DNA of 64,000 nucleotides from Parvimonas sp. oral taxon 393 str. F0440 (GTDB lineage: Bacteria; Bacillota; Clostridia; Tissierellales; Peptoniphilaceae), in contig AFUS01000004.1 in assembly GCA_000223315.2 (NCBI GenBank), positions 248,001 through 312,000 of the forward strand, given 5' to 3'. Every line of letters begins with the position of its first letter. The first letter of the stretch is position 1. Below are positions 9,453 through 19,539 of the stretch, piece by piece. Made by a program: the position numbers and the translations under genes. The notes beneath the pieces were generated by a model, which ran no database searches, was not told the origin of the DNA, and saw only the letters and a program-made list of their open reading frames with translations.

Positions 9453-10193
9453 ATGAAAATATTAGAGGTGAAAAATCTTCATGTTAATGTTGGAGATAAG
9501 GAAATTTTAAAAGGTATCAATTTAGATATCTTTGAGGGAAAGGTTCATGTCATTATGGGACCAAATGGAGCAGGAAAATCTACACTTACAAATTCCATTA
9601 TGGCTCATCCTAATTATGAAGTTACAAAGGGCGACATATTTTTTAAGGGTGAAAACATAAATGAATTAAGAGCAGATGAGAGAGCAAAGCTTGGGATGTT
9701 TATGTCTTTTCAAAATCCGGAAGAAGTTCCTGGAGTTACCGTTTCAAATTTTATTAGAGCTTCAAGAATGTCAATAACAGGAGAAAAAGAAAGTGTTATC
9801 GAATTTCAAAGAGAGCTTGAAGAAAAAATGGAAAGTTTAACTATGGACGCTTCTTATGCTCAAAGATATTTGAATGTCGGATTTTCCGGTGGAGAAAAGA
9901 AAAAAACTGAAATTTTACAAATGGTTATGTTAAATCCTGCACTTGTAATGTTGGATGAAACTGATTCCGGACTTGATATTGATGCAGTTAAGGTTGTTTC
10001 TGAAAATGTTGAAAAATTTAAAAGTGAAAATAAATCAATTTTAATCATAACTCATCACAGGGCAATATTATCAAGAATTAAACCGGATTATGTTCATGTT
10101 TTATATAATGGTAAAATTGTAAAAACATCAGATGCCTCTTTGATTGATAAAATTCAAAAAGAAGGTTATTCTTGGGTTGAACAAGAGGTGTAG
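9453..10193 (+). CDS. sufC: Fe-S cluster assembly ATPase SufC
   Basis: ABC-type ATPase of the SUF scaffold SufBC2D, which builds iron-sulfur clusters in the cytoplasm. It is 246 residues. Walker A is GPNGAGKST, the signature is SGGEKKKTEILQM, Walker B is LVMLDETDSGLD, and a switch His is in IITHH. It is the first gene of sufCBDSU. AAGGAG at 9439-9444 precedes the ATG. Confidence 0.97.
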   Translation: MKILEVKNLHVNVGDKEILKGINLDIFEGKVHVIMGPNGAGKSTLTNSIMAHPNYEVTKGDIFFKGENINELRADERAKLGMFMSFQNPEEVPGVTVSNFIRASRMSITGEKESVIEFQRELEEKMESLTMDASYAQRYLNVGFSGGEKKKTEILQMVMLNPALVMLDETDSGLDIDAVKVVSENVEKFKSENKSILIITHHRAILSRIKPDYVHVLYNGKIVKTSDASLIDKIQKEGYSWVEQEV

Positions 10194-10195
10194 TT

Positions 10196-11610
10196 ATGAC
10201 ATCAGAAAGAAAAAAACGCAAGTAGAAGAAATGGACAGAGGTGTCTATGATATAAAAAACGAAGTAAGGTATTTTTCAAAAACTGAAAAAGGCTTAACTC
10301 GTGATATTGTTATGCAAATTTCCAAAGAGAAAAATGAACCTGACTGGATGTTGGAATTAAGACTTAAAGCATTGGAAGTTTTTGAAAAATCTAAAAATCC
10401 AAATTGGGGACCTGATTTGTCTCCTGTTGATATAAATGAAATTACAACATATATTCGTCCGGACGCAAAAATGAGTGAAGATTGGAATGAGTTGCCTGAA
10501 GATATTAAGGGAACATTTGATGCGCTTGGTATTCCGGAAGCGGAATATAAAAGTGCACTTTCAGGAGTTGGAGCTCAATACGACAGTGAAGTTGTTTATC
10601 ATAGCTTAACTGAGAAAATGAGGAAACAAGGAGTTATTTATACAGATTTTGAAACTGCCGTAAGAGAATACCCTGATATAATAAAAGAATATTTTATGAC
10701 TTGCATAAAACCTGAAGATCATAGATATGCTGCGCTACATTATGCAGTTTGGAGTGGTGGCTCCTTTGTTTATGTTCCAAAGGGGGTTAATGTAAGTATT
10801 CCTTTACAATCATATTTCAGACTTAATGCACCGGGTGCGGGACAATTTGAACATACTTTAATTATTATTGAAGAGGGAGCTTATTGCCACTTTATTGAAG
10901 GCTGTTCAGCTCCAAAATACAATGTTTTAAATGTTCATGCCGGAGCAGTTGAACTTTTCGTAAAGAAAAATGCAACTTTAAGATATTCTACAATTGAAAA
11001 TTGGTCAAGAAATATGTATAACTTAAATACAAAAAGAGCAATTGTTGATGAAAATGGAACTATTGAATGGGTTTCTGGATCCTTTGGCTCAAAGGTAAGT
11101 TTACTATATCCAATGAGTGTATTGAGAGGAGAAGGAGCAAAGAGTGAATTTACAGGAATCACTTTTGCAGGAAATGATCAATACTTAGATACAGGAGCAA
11201 AAGTTATTCATGCTGCTCCAAAAACAAGCTCATCAATAAATTCAAAATCCATATCAAAGGGTAATGGAGTTGCTATTTACAGAGGCCTTGTAAGTGTAAA
11301 ACCAAACTGTCCGGGTTGTAAATCAACTGTAACTTGTGAATCTTTGATGTTGGATCAAGAATCTCAATCAGATACAATTCCGGTAATAGATATTCAAACA
11401 TCAGATATCGACTTAGGTCATGAAGCAAAAATTGGTAGAATTGACGATGATGTAATTTTCTATCTAATGAGTCGCGGTATTCCTGAAGAAGAGGCAAAAG
11501 CTATGATTGTTAGAGGTTTTGCTGAACCGATTGCAAAGGAATTACCTTTGGAATATGCTGTTGAAATGAATGCTTTGATTAATCTAGAACTTGAAGGAAC
11601 TATTGGTTAG
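10196..11610 (+). CDS. sufB: Fe-S cluster scaffold protein SufB (frameshift near the start)
   Basis: Scaffold subunit of SufBC2D. The true start is the ATG at 10196, two bases after sufC. The frame MTSERKK... runs into a stop unless one A is added to the run at 10210-10216; with it the protein is MTSERKKTQVEEMDRG... and about 471 residues, the family length. A longer frame opening within sufC (10144) gives a non-homologous N-terminus and is rejected. The C-terminal half carries the typical SufB beta-helix region with CPGCKSTVTCESLML and the ending GFAEPIAKELPLEYAVE. Confidence 0.95.
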
Positions 11611-11621
11611 GAGGTGTCTGT

Positions 11622-12653
11622 ATGAGAGGAAATTTTATACCAAGTAATACTTGGAATGCAACAAGAGTTAATAATACAGAAGTACTATTACCTAATTTAA
11701 ATCCAAAAGAATATTCTTTAATTAAGGATGAAAATAAAAATCTTAATTTTTCTTATGAAAAATTTTCTTTTTCAAATGAAATAGCTGAAAAATTAAAAGA
11801 ATTTACAAATTTAAAAATGGATTTTGTTTCAACGAAAGAAAATTCTTTAAATCAAGTTGTTTCATTAGAATTAAATGAAGAAAACAATCAATTAGTTGAT
11901 ATTATAAAAATAAAAGCTGAAAAAAATTCAACTTTAAACTTGACTTTGGACTATTTTTCAAGAGAAAGTGTTAAAGGATTCAGACATTCTATTATAGAAG
12001 TTGAAGCTGAAGAAAACAGTAATGTAAAAATTTTCATTTCTCAAAGATTTTCTTTAGATGTTTTGAGTATTCAAAGTGTTTATTACAAAGTTAAAGAAAA
12101 TGCAAATGTTGAATTTGTTCAAGTTGATTTAGGAGGCAGAGAAAATTATGTTTCCTATATAGGAGATCTCGTTGATAACAATTCAAATGTCAACGTAAAT
12201 TCTATTTATTTCGGAAAAAACGAACAAAAATTAGATTTTAATTATGTGGCAACTCAAAGAGGACGTGCTACAAATTATGATTTGTCTATTAAGGGAGCAT
12301 TAGCTGATAGAGCTCAAAAGACTTGTAGAGTAACTATCGACTTTAAGCGTGGCTCATCTACTTCTAAAGGTTCTGAACAAGAATATGTAACATTACTTTC
12401 TGATGATATAAAAAATGTTGCAGTTCCTATTTTACTTTGTACTGAAGATGATGTTGAAGGAATTCATGCAGCGAGTGCGGGGAAAATTGATGAAAATATA
12501 CTATTTTACATTATGAGTCGTGGTTTTAGTGAATCTGAAGCAAAGAGATTGATTTTAGAATCAAAATTTGCTGAAACTATTGACTTGATAGATAGTGAAG
12601 AAATGAGAGAGAGAGTTTATACAACTTTATCCAAAAAACTTTCGGAGGTATAA
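11622..12653 (+). CDS. sufD: Fe-S cluster assembly protein SufD
   Basis: 343 residues, paralogous to SufB and the third part of SufBC2D. The C-terminal core shows KTCRVTIDFKRGSSTSKGSE and AASAGKIDENILFYIMSRGF, the region shared with SufB that supplies the conserved His and its neighbours. GGAGG at 11610-11614 precedes the ATG. It is 11 bases after sufB and 1 base before sufS. Confidence 0.93.
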   Translation: MRGNFIPSNTWNATRVNNTEVLLPNLNPKEYSLIKDENKNLNFSYEKFSFSNEIAEKLKEFTNLKMDFVSTKENSLNQVVSLELNEENNQLVDIIKIKAEKNSTLNLTLDYFSRESVKGFRHSIIEVEAEENSNVKIFISQRFSLDVLSIQSVYYKVKENANVEFVQVDLGGRENYVSYIGDLVDNNSNVNVNSIYFGKNEQKLDFNYVATQRGRATNYDLSIKGALADRAQKTCRVTIDFKRGSSTSKGSEQEYVTLLSDDIKNVAVPILLCTEDDVEGIHAASAGKIDENILFYIMSRGFSESEAKRLILESKFAETIDLIDSEEMRERVYTTLSKKLSEV

Positions 12654-12654
12654 T

Positions 12655-13884
12655 ATGACTAAAACTATTCTTGATATTAGAAGAGATTTTCCATATTTGA
12701 ATGAAGAAAAAGTTGGGAAAAAAGTTATTTATTTAGACAATGCAGCTACAAGCCAAAAGCCACAAGCTGTTATTGATACTATAACAAATTATTACTCTTA
12801 TCAAAATGGAAGTCCACATAGAGGCAGTCATTATTTAAGTATGTCTGCGACTGAAATTTATGAGGGAACAAGAAAAAAAGTTAAGAATTTTCTTAATGCA
12901 AAGAGAACTACCGAAATAATTTTTACAAAAAATGCAAGTGAGGCACTTAATTTAGTTGCCTATTGTTATCTTACTAAATTAGAAAAAGATGATGAAATAA
13001 TGCTTAGTATTATGGAGCATCATAGTAATTTATGTACTTGGCAATTTTTAAAAGAAAAAACAGGTGCTAAACTTAACTATATTTACCTTGATGATAATTT
13101 CCAATTGGATATGAAATCTTTTGAAGATAAAATTTCCGATAAAGTAAAATTAGTATGTATAACTGCTGCTTCAAATGTAGTAGCTACAATGCCTGACATC
13201 AAAAAAGTTATTGAAATAGCACATAAAAATGGAGCAAAAGTTTTAGTTGATGCATCTCAAATTGTTGCGCATAAAAAACTGGATGTTCAGGATTTAGATG
13301 TTGATTTCTTAGCCTTTTCAGGACATAAAATGTTAAGTGCAATGGGCGTTGGTGTACTTTATGGAAAGTTTGACCTCTTAAAAGAGATGAATCCATTCCT
13401 TTATGGAGGAGATATGATTGAATATGTTTATGAGGATTATTCAACATATCTTTTACCTGCAGGCCGTTTTGAAGCAGGGACACAAAATGTTGGAGCGGTT
13501 GCTTCACTTGGAGCTGCGATTGATTACCTTGAAGAACTAGGTTTTGATTATATAGAAAAATTGGAAAGAGAACTTATGAATTTTGCTTTTGAAGAAATGA
13601 AAAAGTTAGATTTCATAAAGACTTATACTACAACTGAAGAAAACAGATGTCCAGTTATAGCTTTTAATGTAAAAGATGCACATCCTCATGATGTATCTTC
13701 AATACTTGATAGCTTTGGAATTGCAATAAGAAGTGGGCATCATTGTGCAGAGCCTTTGCATAGATATTTGAATGAAAATGCAACTTGTAGAGTGAGTTTT
13801 TCTTTCTATAACACTAAAGAAGAAGTAGAATATTTCATTGATAAATTAAAAGAAGTAAGGAGAATATTACATCTTGGACATTAG
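12655..13884 (+). CDS. sufS: Cysteine desulfurase SufS
   Basis: PLP enzyme that takes sulfur from L-cysteine as a persulfide and passes it to SufU. It is 409 residues (group II desulfurase). The PLP lysine is in FSGHKMLSAMG, near residue 224. The catalytic Cys is in RSGHHCAEPLH, near residue 364. The N-terminus YLDNAATSQKP is typical. The gene overlaps the start of sufU by 11 bases. Confidence 0.96.
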   Translation: MTKTILDIRRDFPYLNEEKVGKKVIYLDNAATSQKPQAVIDTITNYYSYQNGSPHRGSHYLSMSATEIYEGTRKKVKNFLNAKRTTEIIFTKNASEALNLVAYCYLTKLEKDDEIMLSIMEHHSNLCTWQFLKEKTGAKLNYIYLDDNFQLDMKSFEDKISDKVKLVCITAASNVVATMPDIKKVIEIAHKNGAKVLVDASQIVAHKKLDVQDLDVDFLAFSGHKMLSAMGVGVLYGKFDLLKEMNPFLYGGDMIEYVYEDYSTYLLPAGRFEAGTQNVGAVASLGAAIDYLEELGFDYIEKLERELMNFAFEEMKKLDFIKTYTTTEENRCPVIAFNVKDAHPHDVSSILDSFGIAIRSGHHCAEPLHRYLNENATCRVSFSFYNTKEEVEYFIDKLKEVRRILHLGH

Positions 13885-14299
13885 AGAAATTTATACTGAG
13901 ATAATAACAGAAGAAAGTAGAAATACAAAAAATAAAAGATATTTGGAACATCCGACTCACGAAGAAAAAGGTCATAACCCAAGTTGTGGAGATGAAATTA
14001 CATTACAATTAGATATTGAAGATGGTATAATCAAAGATGCCTCTTATGTTGGAGTAGGTTGTGCTATTTCTCAAGCCTCAACATCACTTATGATTGATTT
14101 GGTAAGAGGAAAGACTTTAGATGAAGCAAAGGAACTTTGTGAAACCTTTTTGGCAATGATTACAGAAGGTCTTGAGGGCGATGAGCTAAAAAAACTTAAA
14201 GATGCCATAGCTCTTCAAAATATTTCTACAATGCCTGCAAGAGTTAAATGTGCTGTTCTTGCTTGGCATACATTAAAAAATATACTTGAAGCTAATTAA
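13874..14299 (+). CDS. sufU: SUF sulfur-transfer protein SufU
   Basis: Zinc-dependent sulfurtransferase that stimulates SufS in Gram-positive bacteria. It is 141 residues. The three zinc/sulfur cysteines are in NPSCGD (about residue 36), GCAISQAS (about 63) and RVKCAVLAW (about 125), with the SufU-type insertion between the second and third. The start is TTG at 13874 inside the sufS tail. It is the last gene of the suf operon and is followed by a terminator. Confidence 0.93.
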   Translation: MDIREIYTEIITEESRNTKNKRYLEHPTHEEKGHNPSCGDEITLQLDIEDGIIKDASYVGVGCAISQASTSLMIDLVRGKTLDEAKELCETFLAMITEGLEGDELKKLKDAIALQNISTMPARVKCAVLAWHTLKNILEAN

Positions 14300-14304
14300 A
14301 TATG

Positions 14305-14333
14305 GTCGTAGCTCTTTTGAGTTGCGACTTTTT
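14305..14333 (+). terminator. Terminator of the suf operon
   Basis: Ten-bp stem GTCGTAGCTC/GAGTTGCGAC (two G-U pairs) with loop TTTT and a T5 tail. Confidence 0.75.
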
Positions 14334-14347
14334 GAATAGGAGGGTAT

Positions 14348-14668
14348 ATGAGGATATTTTTTATATTATATTTGCTTTTAGACGGTTTGTTATACAACTA
14401 TAAATTATTGATTTCTATAATTTTTATAATGAATTTAATATCTTTTACAATATTTTATATTGATAAAAGAAAAGCTATAAAAGGCAAGAATAGAATTTCA
14501 GAGAATAGCTTATTGTTATCAGCTTTTTTGTTCGGCTCTATTGGTGCTTTTCTATCCATGCAAATATTTAGACATAAAACTAAAAAGCTAAAATTTAGAA
14601 TTTTAGTTCCGCTATTTTTTATAGTTAAAGTTTTGATTTTATATTATTTATATAAATATATGTTTTAG
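14348..14668 (+). CDS. DUF1294-family small membrane protein
   Basis: 106 residues with three or four hydrophobic segments. It carries the family's hallmark blocks YIDKRKAIKGKNRISE and FRHKTKKLKFR, so DUF1294 is a firm recognition; the function of the family is unknown. AGGAGG at 14338-14343 lies close to the ATG at 14348. The next gene follows after 8 bases. Confidence 0.85.
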   Translation: MRIFFILYLLLDGLLYNYKLLISIIFIMNLISFTIFYIDKRKAIKGKNRISENSLLLSAFLFGSIGAFLSMQIFRHKTKKLKFRILVPLFFIVKVLILYYLYKYMF

Positions 14669-14676
14669 GTGATGTT

Positions 14677-15216
14677 ATGAAAAATATTAGATTTTCTACA
14701 GAAAGATTGAATATAGCAGATATGCAGTTTTCCGATTGTGATTACGCAGCGAAAGAATGGGGAAATGAAATATCCGGAAAATATATGTGTGATCCATTTT
14801 ACAAAAATGGAGAAGAACTTAGAGATATATTGAAAGATGAGTTGGAAAATTCGGAAAAATGGACTGACGATTTCTATTTTTCAGTTTTTAAAAAAGAAAA
14901 TGATGAAATAATAGGAACTGCTTGTGCTTTTGAAGTTGAAAAGAGTAAGAAAATATGGGGCATAGGATATTCGATAAAGCTAACTGAATGGAATAGAGGT
15001 TATGGAACAGAACTTGTTAATGGTTTGTGTAAATTCTTAAAATTATATAATGTAGAAATTATAAACACATTAATTGCAAAAGAAAATATTTCATCTCTGA
15101 AGATTTGTTTTAAGAATGGATTTGAGATTTTTAAAGAAACTGAATTTATTAAATCAGGAACTGATATAAAATATTCAGCATATGAACTTAGGAAAAATTA
15201 TAAAACAATTAAATAA
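14677..15216 (+). CDS. GNAT-family N-acetyltransferase
   Basis: 179 residues. It begins like RimJ/RimL-type acetyltransferases (FSTERLNIADM). The acetyl-CoA loop is GYSIKLTEWNRGYGTELVNG, and ENISSLKICFKNGF is the C-terminal signature of this subfamily. The substrate (protein N-terminus or small molecule) is unknown. Confidence 0.85.
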   Translation: MKNIRFSTERLNIADMQFSDCDYAAKEWGNEISGKYMCDPFYKNGEELRDILKDELENSEKWTDDFYFSVFKKENDEIIGTACAFEVEKSKKIWGIGYSIKLTEWNRGYGTELVNGLCKFLKLYNVEIINTLIAKENISSLKICFKNGFEIFKETEFIKSGTDIKYSAYELRKNYKTIK

Positions 15217-15252
15217 TTAAAGTCAAAGATATGAAAGAATTAGGAATTATTT

Positions 15253-15281
15253 AAAGGAAGTAATAAATTTACTTCCTTTTT
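15253..15281 (+). terminator. Terminator after the acetyltransferase gene
   Basis: Eleven-bp stem AAAGGAAGTAA/TTACTTCCTTT with a 5-nt loop and trailing T residues. Confidence 0.85.
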
Positions 15282-15289
15282 AAATGAAA

Positions 15290-15313
15290 AAATTCCACTA
15301 AAAAGCGGAATTT
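15290..15313 (-). terminator. Minus-strand terminator of the small membrane-protein gene
   Basis: Read on the minus strand, a stem AAATTCC/GGAATTT is followed by a T run (A run at 15285-15289 on the plus strand). It sits just downstream of the minus-strand 49-codon ORF. Confidence 0.65.
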
Positions 15314-15331
15314 ATAAAAAAATATTAAAAG

Positions 15332-15481
15332 TTAAAATTTATCTTTAAATAAATCGTATAAATTAAAAGCTATTGCTATTGCCATACAAGTAATTGTAAT
15401 AGTGGAAAGGTTGTTGAAATCAAATATAATTAAAAATACTAATAAAGTGGTTACTAAATAATTTGTCCATTTTTTTCTCAT
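15332..15481 (-). CDS. Small (49-residue) membrane protein, unknown function
   Basis: Minus-strand ORF starting MRKKWTNYLVTTLLVFLIIF and ending NLYDLFKDKF. It has two hydrophobic segments (about 8-20 and 27-40) and a basic N-terminus (RKK), as expected of a small inner-membrane protein. AAAGGAGG lies 5 bases before its ATG (on the minus strand) and an intrinsic terminator follows. The near-perfect ribosome binding site plus terminator make it a real gene candidate despite its size. It lies between two plus-strand transcription units. Confidence 0.65.
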   Translation of the reverse strand: MRKKWTNYLVTTLLVFLIIFDFNNLSTITITCMAIAIAFNLYDLFKDKF

Positions 15482-15659
15482 AAGTGCCTCCTTTAGATTA
15501 ATATTAAATAGTGATTTATTGAACTATCAGAACAATATATTTACAACTGTATTATACCATAATATAGTATTTAATTAAAGTATTCATAATGTAAAATTAA
15601 AATTATCAGGTTCAAAGGTCAATTTCTGTCTAAAAAAATGAAAAAATTCTAAAAAAGAC

Positions 15660-15688
15660 TTTACATTTTACAAAAAATCTGTTAAAAT
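15660..15688 (+). promoter_or_regulatory. rpoBC promoter
   Basis: TTTACA at 15660-15665, 17-bp spacer, TAAAAT at 15683-15688, 74 bases before rpoB. The rest of the 15482-15761 gap shows no gene. The rplJL genes that often precede rpoB are absent here. Confidence 0.7.
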
Positions 15689-15761
15689 TTAAAGATAATA
15701 ATGTAATAGTGGGATAATATGTATTTTTATCTTTTTTAATTTTTCAAAGGGGTGAAGTTTT

Positions 15762-18700
15762 ATGACGCATACTGAAAAGTATGGAATCACAGAAAGGGTT
15801 AGTTATTCAAAAATTCAAAATGTTTTGGATCTTCCAAACCTAATTGCCATTCAAACTGATAGTTATGATTGGTTTATTAAGCAAGGAATTAGAGATGTTT
15901 TTGACGATATTAGTCCGATTAGAGACTATTCCGAAGCTATGAAGCTGGAATTTTTAAATTATCGTTTAGAAAATGCTCCAAAGTATTCAGAACAAGAATG
16001 TAAGGATAGGGATATGAACTATTCTACACTTCTAAAAGTTGATGTTCGTTTAACAAACAATAATACAGGTGAAGTTAAAGAACAAGAAGTGTTTATGGGA
16101 GAAATTCCATTGATGACTGACAACGGGACTTTTATTATTAATGGGGCTGAAAGAGTTATCGTAAGTCAGCTTGTTAGAAGTCCGGGTGTATATTATGGAG
16201 AAGAAATTGACAAGTCAGGTAATAAGTTATTTTCTTCAACAGTAATTCCAAACAGAGGTGCTTGGTTAGAATATGATACCGACACAAACGGAGTTGTAAG
16301 TGTTCGTATTGACAGAACAAGAAAATTGCCTATAACAACTATGATTAGGGCGTTGTTATATGAAACAAATGAAGAAATGGTTGAAAATTTCGGAGATATT
16401 AAAGAACTTCATACTACTTTGGAAAAAGATATAACAAAGAGTTATCAAGAAGCTATTCTTGAAATTTATAGAAAATTAAAACCGGGGGATCCTGCTACTG
16501 TTGAAAGTGGGGAAAGTTTATTACATAATTTACTTTTTGATCCTAGAAGATATGATCTTGCAAAAGTTGGTAGATATAAATTTAATAAGAAATTAGCTTT
16601 AAGAAATAGATTAATAGGAACAATTTTAGCTGAAGATATTTTCAAGACTGATAAATTCGGTGAAATGGAAAAAATTGCAAGTGTTGGAGATTATATTTCA
16701 GAAGAACTTGCTGAAAAAATTGAAAATGCAGGATATAAGAGAGTTCATGTAAAAGTTGAAGATAAAGAGATTATCGTTGTTGGTAACCACTTTGTTGATA
16801 TTAGTGCGTTTGAATTAGGATTTGACATTACATGCAATGGACTTTCAGAAAAAATTTACTATCCGGTTATGATGGAAATTTTAGAAGCTGCATCAGAATA
16901 TGAAGGCGAAGAATATGAAACACAAGTTAAGAGAGCTGTTAGAAATAGAGTTAAAGAGCTTTCTCCTACTCATATTATTCGTGATGATATCGAAGCTACT
17001 GTAAGTTATGAATTTAACTTATTCTATGGTCTTGGAATTTGTGATGATATTGACCATTTAGGAAATAGAAGAGTTAGAGCTGTTGGAGAACTTTTACAAA
17101 ATCAATTTAGAATTGGTTTATCAAGAATGGAAAGAGTTGTTAGAGAAAGAATGTCAACTCAAGATCCGGACCTTGCTACGCCTCAAGGACTTATCAATAT
17201 AAGACCTCTTGTTGCATCTTTAAAAGAATTCTTCGGTTCTTCACAATTATCACAATTCATGGATCAAAACAATCCACTTGCAGAACTTACTCATAAGAGA
17301 AGATTATCAGCATTAGGACCTGGTGGTCTTAGTAGAGATAGAGCAGGATACGAAGTAAGAGACGTTCATGAAAGTCACTACGGAAGAATTTGTCCGATAG
17401 AAACTCCAGAAGGTCCAAACATCGGTCTAATTACTTCTCTAACAACTTATGCAAGAGTTGATCAATATGGATTTATTGAAACTCCATATCGTGTTGTAAA
17501 TAATGGAATTGCTACAAAGGACATTGTTTATTTAACTGCTGATGAAGAAGATGAAGTTATTATCGCTCAAGCCAATGAACCACTTGATGAAAATGGACGT
17601 TTTGTAAACGAAAGAGTAAGTGGTCGTGGTATTAATGGCGAAAATGATATTTATCCAAGAGATACAATTCAACTTATGGACGTTTCTCCTCAACAAATTG
17701 TATCAGTTGGTACAGCAATGATTCCTTTCCTTGAAAATGACGATGCTACTCGTGCGTTGATGGGCTCAAACATGCAAAGACAAGCAGTGCCTCTACTTGT
17801 TACTGAAGCTCCTATCGTAGGAACCGGTATAGAACATAAAGCGGCAAGAGATAGTGGTGTTGTTATCGTTGCTAAAAATTCAGGAATTGTTACAAAAGTT
17901 GATAGTGATGAAATTCATATTAAAAGAGATTTAGATAATGTAGTTGATAAATATAGATTACTTAAATTTAAACGTTCAAACCAAGGAACAACAATTAATC
18001 AAAGACCTATAGTTAATGAAAATGACAGAATAAATGCAGGAGATATTATTGCCGATGGACCTTCAACTGAAAATGGAGAAATTGCATTAGGTAAAAATAT
18101 TTTAATGGCATTTATGAACTGGGAAGGCTATAACTATGAAGATGCGATGTTGTTAAATGAACAACTTGTTATAGATGATGTTTTAACTTCATTACACATT
18201 GAAGAACATGAATGTGAAGCGAGAGAAATCAAATTAGGTTCTGAAGAAATCACAAGAGATGTTATAAATATCGGTGAAGATATGAGAAAGAACTTGGATG
18301 AAAATGGTATTATAAGAATTGGTGCTGAAGTTAATTCGGGAGATATCTTAGTTGGTAAAGTATCACCTAAGGGAGAAACTGAATTAAGTGCAGAAGAAAG
18401 ACTTTTAAGAGCTATTTTTGGAGAAAAAGCTAGAGAAGTAAGAGATACTTCTTTAAGAGTTCCTCATGGAGAAACAGGTATTGTTGTAGATGTTAAATGT
18501 TATAGTAGAAAAAACGGAGATGAATTACCACCAGGAGTTAATGAAGTGGTTAGAGTTTATGTAGCCACTAAGAGAAAGATTAATGTAGGGGATAAAATGT
18601 GTGGTAGACATGGTAACAAAGGGGTTATTTCAAGAATAATGCCTCAAGAAGATATGCCATTCTTACCGGATGGAACTCCTTTACAAATCGTTCTTAATCC

Positions 18701-19484
18701 ATTAGGGGTACCTTCTCGTATGAACATAGGACAAGTGCTTGAAGTTCATTTAGGACTTGCAGCTAAAAGACTTGGTTGGAAAGTTGCAACACCAGTATTT
18801 GACGGAGCAAGTGATGTTGATGTACTTGATGCATTAAGACTTGCTGGTTGTCCTGAATCAGGTAAAATAAGACTTAGAGACGGAAGAACAGGAGATGAAT
18901 TTGACAATCCTGTAACTGTTGGTTATATGTATATGTTAAAACTTCACCATTTGGTAGATGAAAAAATCCATGCTAGATCTATCGGACCATATTCTTTAGT
19001 TACTCAACAACCGCTTGGCGGTAAAGCACAATTTGGTGGACAAAGATTTGGAGAAATGGAAGTTTGGGCATTAGAAGCATATGGCGCAAGTCATACTTTA
19101 CAAGAAATGCTAACTGTTAAGAGTGATGACATTGTAGGTAGAGTTAAGACTTATGAATCAATTGTTAAGGGTGTAAATATTCCTGAACCGGGAATTCCTG
19201 AATCCTTCAAAGTTCTTATGAAAGAATTACAATCATTATGTCTAGATGTAAAATTGATTGATGAAGAAGGAGAAGAAATCAAACTTAGAGAAAATTCTGA
19301 TGAAATAAAGGCTCAACTTGTTTTAAATGAAGAGTATGCCAGAGAAGAAGAGGAAGAAGAGGAAGATTTTGACTTTGATTCATTCTATGAAAAATCAGAA
19401 AATAAGGAAGAAGATTTTGACGGTTTTGACCTTAGTTTTTTAGAAGATAAAGATGAAAAAGAAAAAACAGTTCAGAAGAAGTAG
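15762..19484 (+). CDS. rpoB: DNA-directed RNA polymerase subunit beta
   Basis: 1240 residues as given. The rifampicin region reads [20 protein letters not shown] then [10 protein letters not shown] (about residues 490-520), with wild-type-looking residues at the usual resistance positions. The end of the protein is an acidic tail. The last frame may be shifted: adding one A to the run at 19462-19467 changes the end to ...[22 protein letters not shown] and moves the stop to 19523-19525, just before the rpoC ribosome binding site. That is less certain than the other shifts because the tail is poorly conserved. GGGGTG at 15750-15755 precedes the ATG. Confidence 0.98.
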   Translation: MTHTEKYGITERVSYSKIQNVLDLPNLIAIQTDSYDWFIKQGIRDVFDDISPIRDYSEAMKLEFLNYRLENAPKYSEQECKDRDMNYSTLLKVDVRLTNNNTGEVKEQEVFMGEIPLMTDNGTFIINGAERVIVSQLVRSPGVYYGEEIDKSGNKLFSSTVIPNRGAWLEYDTDTNGVVSVRIDRTRKLPITTMIRALLYETNEEMVENFGDIKELHTTLEKDITKSYQEAILEIYRKLKPGDPATVESGESLLHNLLFDPRRYDLAKVGRYKFNKKLALRNRLIGTILAEDIFKTDKFGEMEKIASVGDYISEELAEKIENAGYKRVHVKVEDKEIIVVGNHFVDISAFELGFDITCNGLSEKIYYPVMMEILEAASEYEGEEYETQVKRAVRNRVKELSPTHIIRDDIEATVSYEFNLFYGLGICDDIDHLGNRRVRAVGELLQNQFRIGLSRMERVVRERMSTQDPDLATPQGLINIRPLVASLKEFFGSSQLSQFMDQNNPLAELTHKRRLSALGPGGLSRDRAGYEVRDVHESHYGRICPIETPEGPNIGLITSLTTYARVDQYGFIETPYRVVNNGIATKDIVYLTADEEDEVIIAQANEPLDENGRFVNERVSGRGINGENDIYPRDTIQLMDVSPQQIVSVGTAMIPFLENDDATRALMGSNMQRQAVPLLVTEAPIVGTGIEHKAARDSGVVIVAKNSGIVTKVDSDEIHIKRDLDNVVDKYRLLKFKRSNQGTTINQRPIVNENDRINAGDIIADGPSTENGEIALGKNILMAFMNWEGYNYEDAMLLNEQLVIDDVLTSLHIEEHECEAREIKLGSEEITRDVINIGEDMRKNLDENGIIRIGAEVNSGDILVGKVSPKGETELSAEERLLRAIFGEKAREVRDTSLRVPHGETGIVVDVKCYSRKNGDELPPGVNEVVRVYVATKRKINVGDKMCGRHGNKGVISRIMPQEDMPFLPDGTPLQIVLNPLGVPSRMNIGQVLEVHLGLAAKRLGWKVATPVFDGASDVDVLDALRLAGCPESGKIRLRDGRTGDEFDNPVTVGYMYMLKLHHLVDEKIHARSIGPYSLVTQQPLGGKAQFGGQRFGEMEVWALEAYGASHTLQEMLTVKSDDIVGRVKTYESIVKGVNIPEPGIPESFKVLMKELQSLCLDVKLIDEEGEEIKLRENSDEIKAQLVLNEEYAREEEEEEEDFDFDSFYEKSENKEEDFDGFDLSFLEDKDEKEKTVQKK

Positions 19485-19539
19485 ATAAGTACAAAATGTT
19501 TATAGAAGAAGATATTGATCAATAGCATAGAGGAAGGGA

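Noticed and set aside
10144-10195. Upstream start for SufB inside sufC
   Set aside because: Its N-terminus is not SufB-like; the ATG at 10196 with a one-base correction gives a normal SufB beginning.
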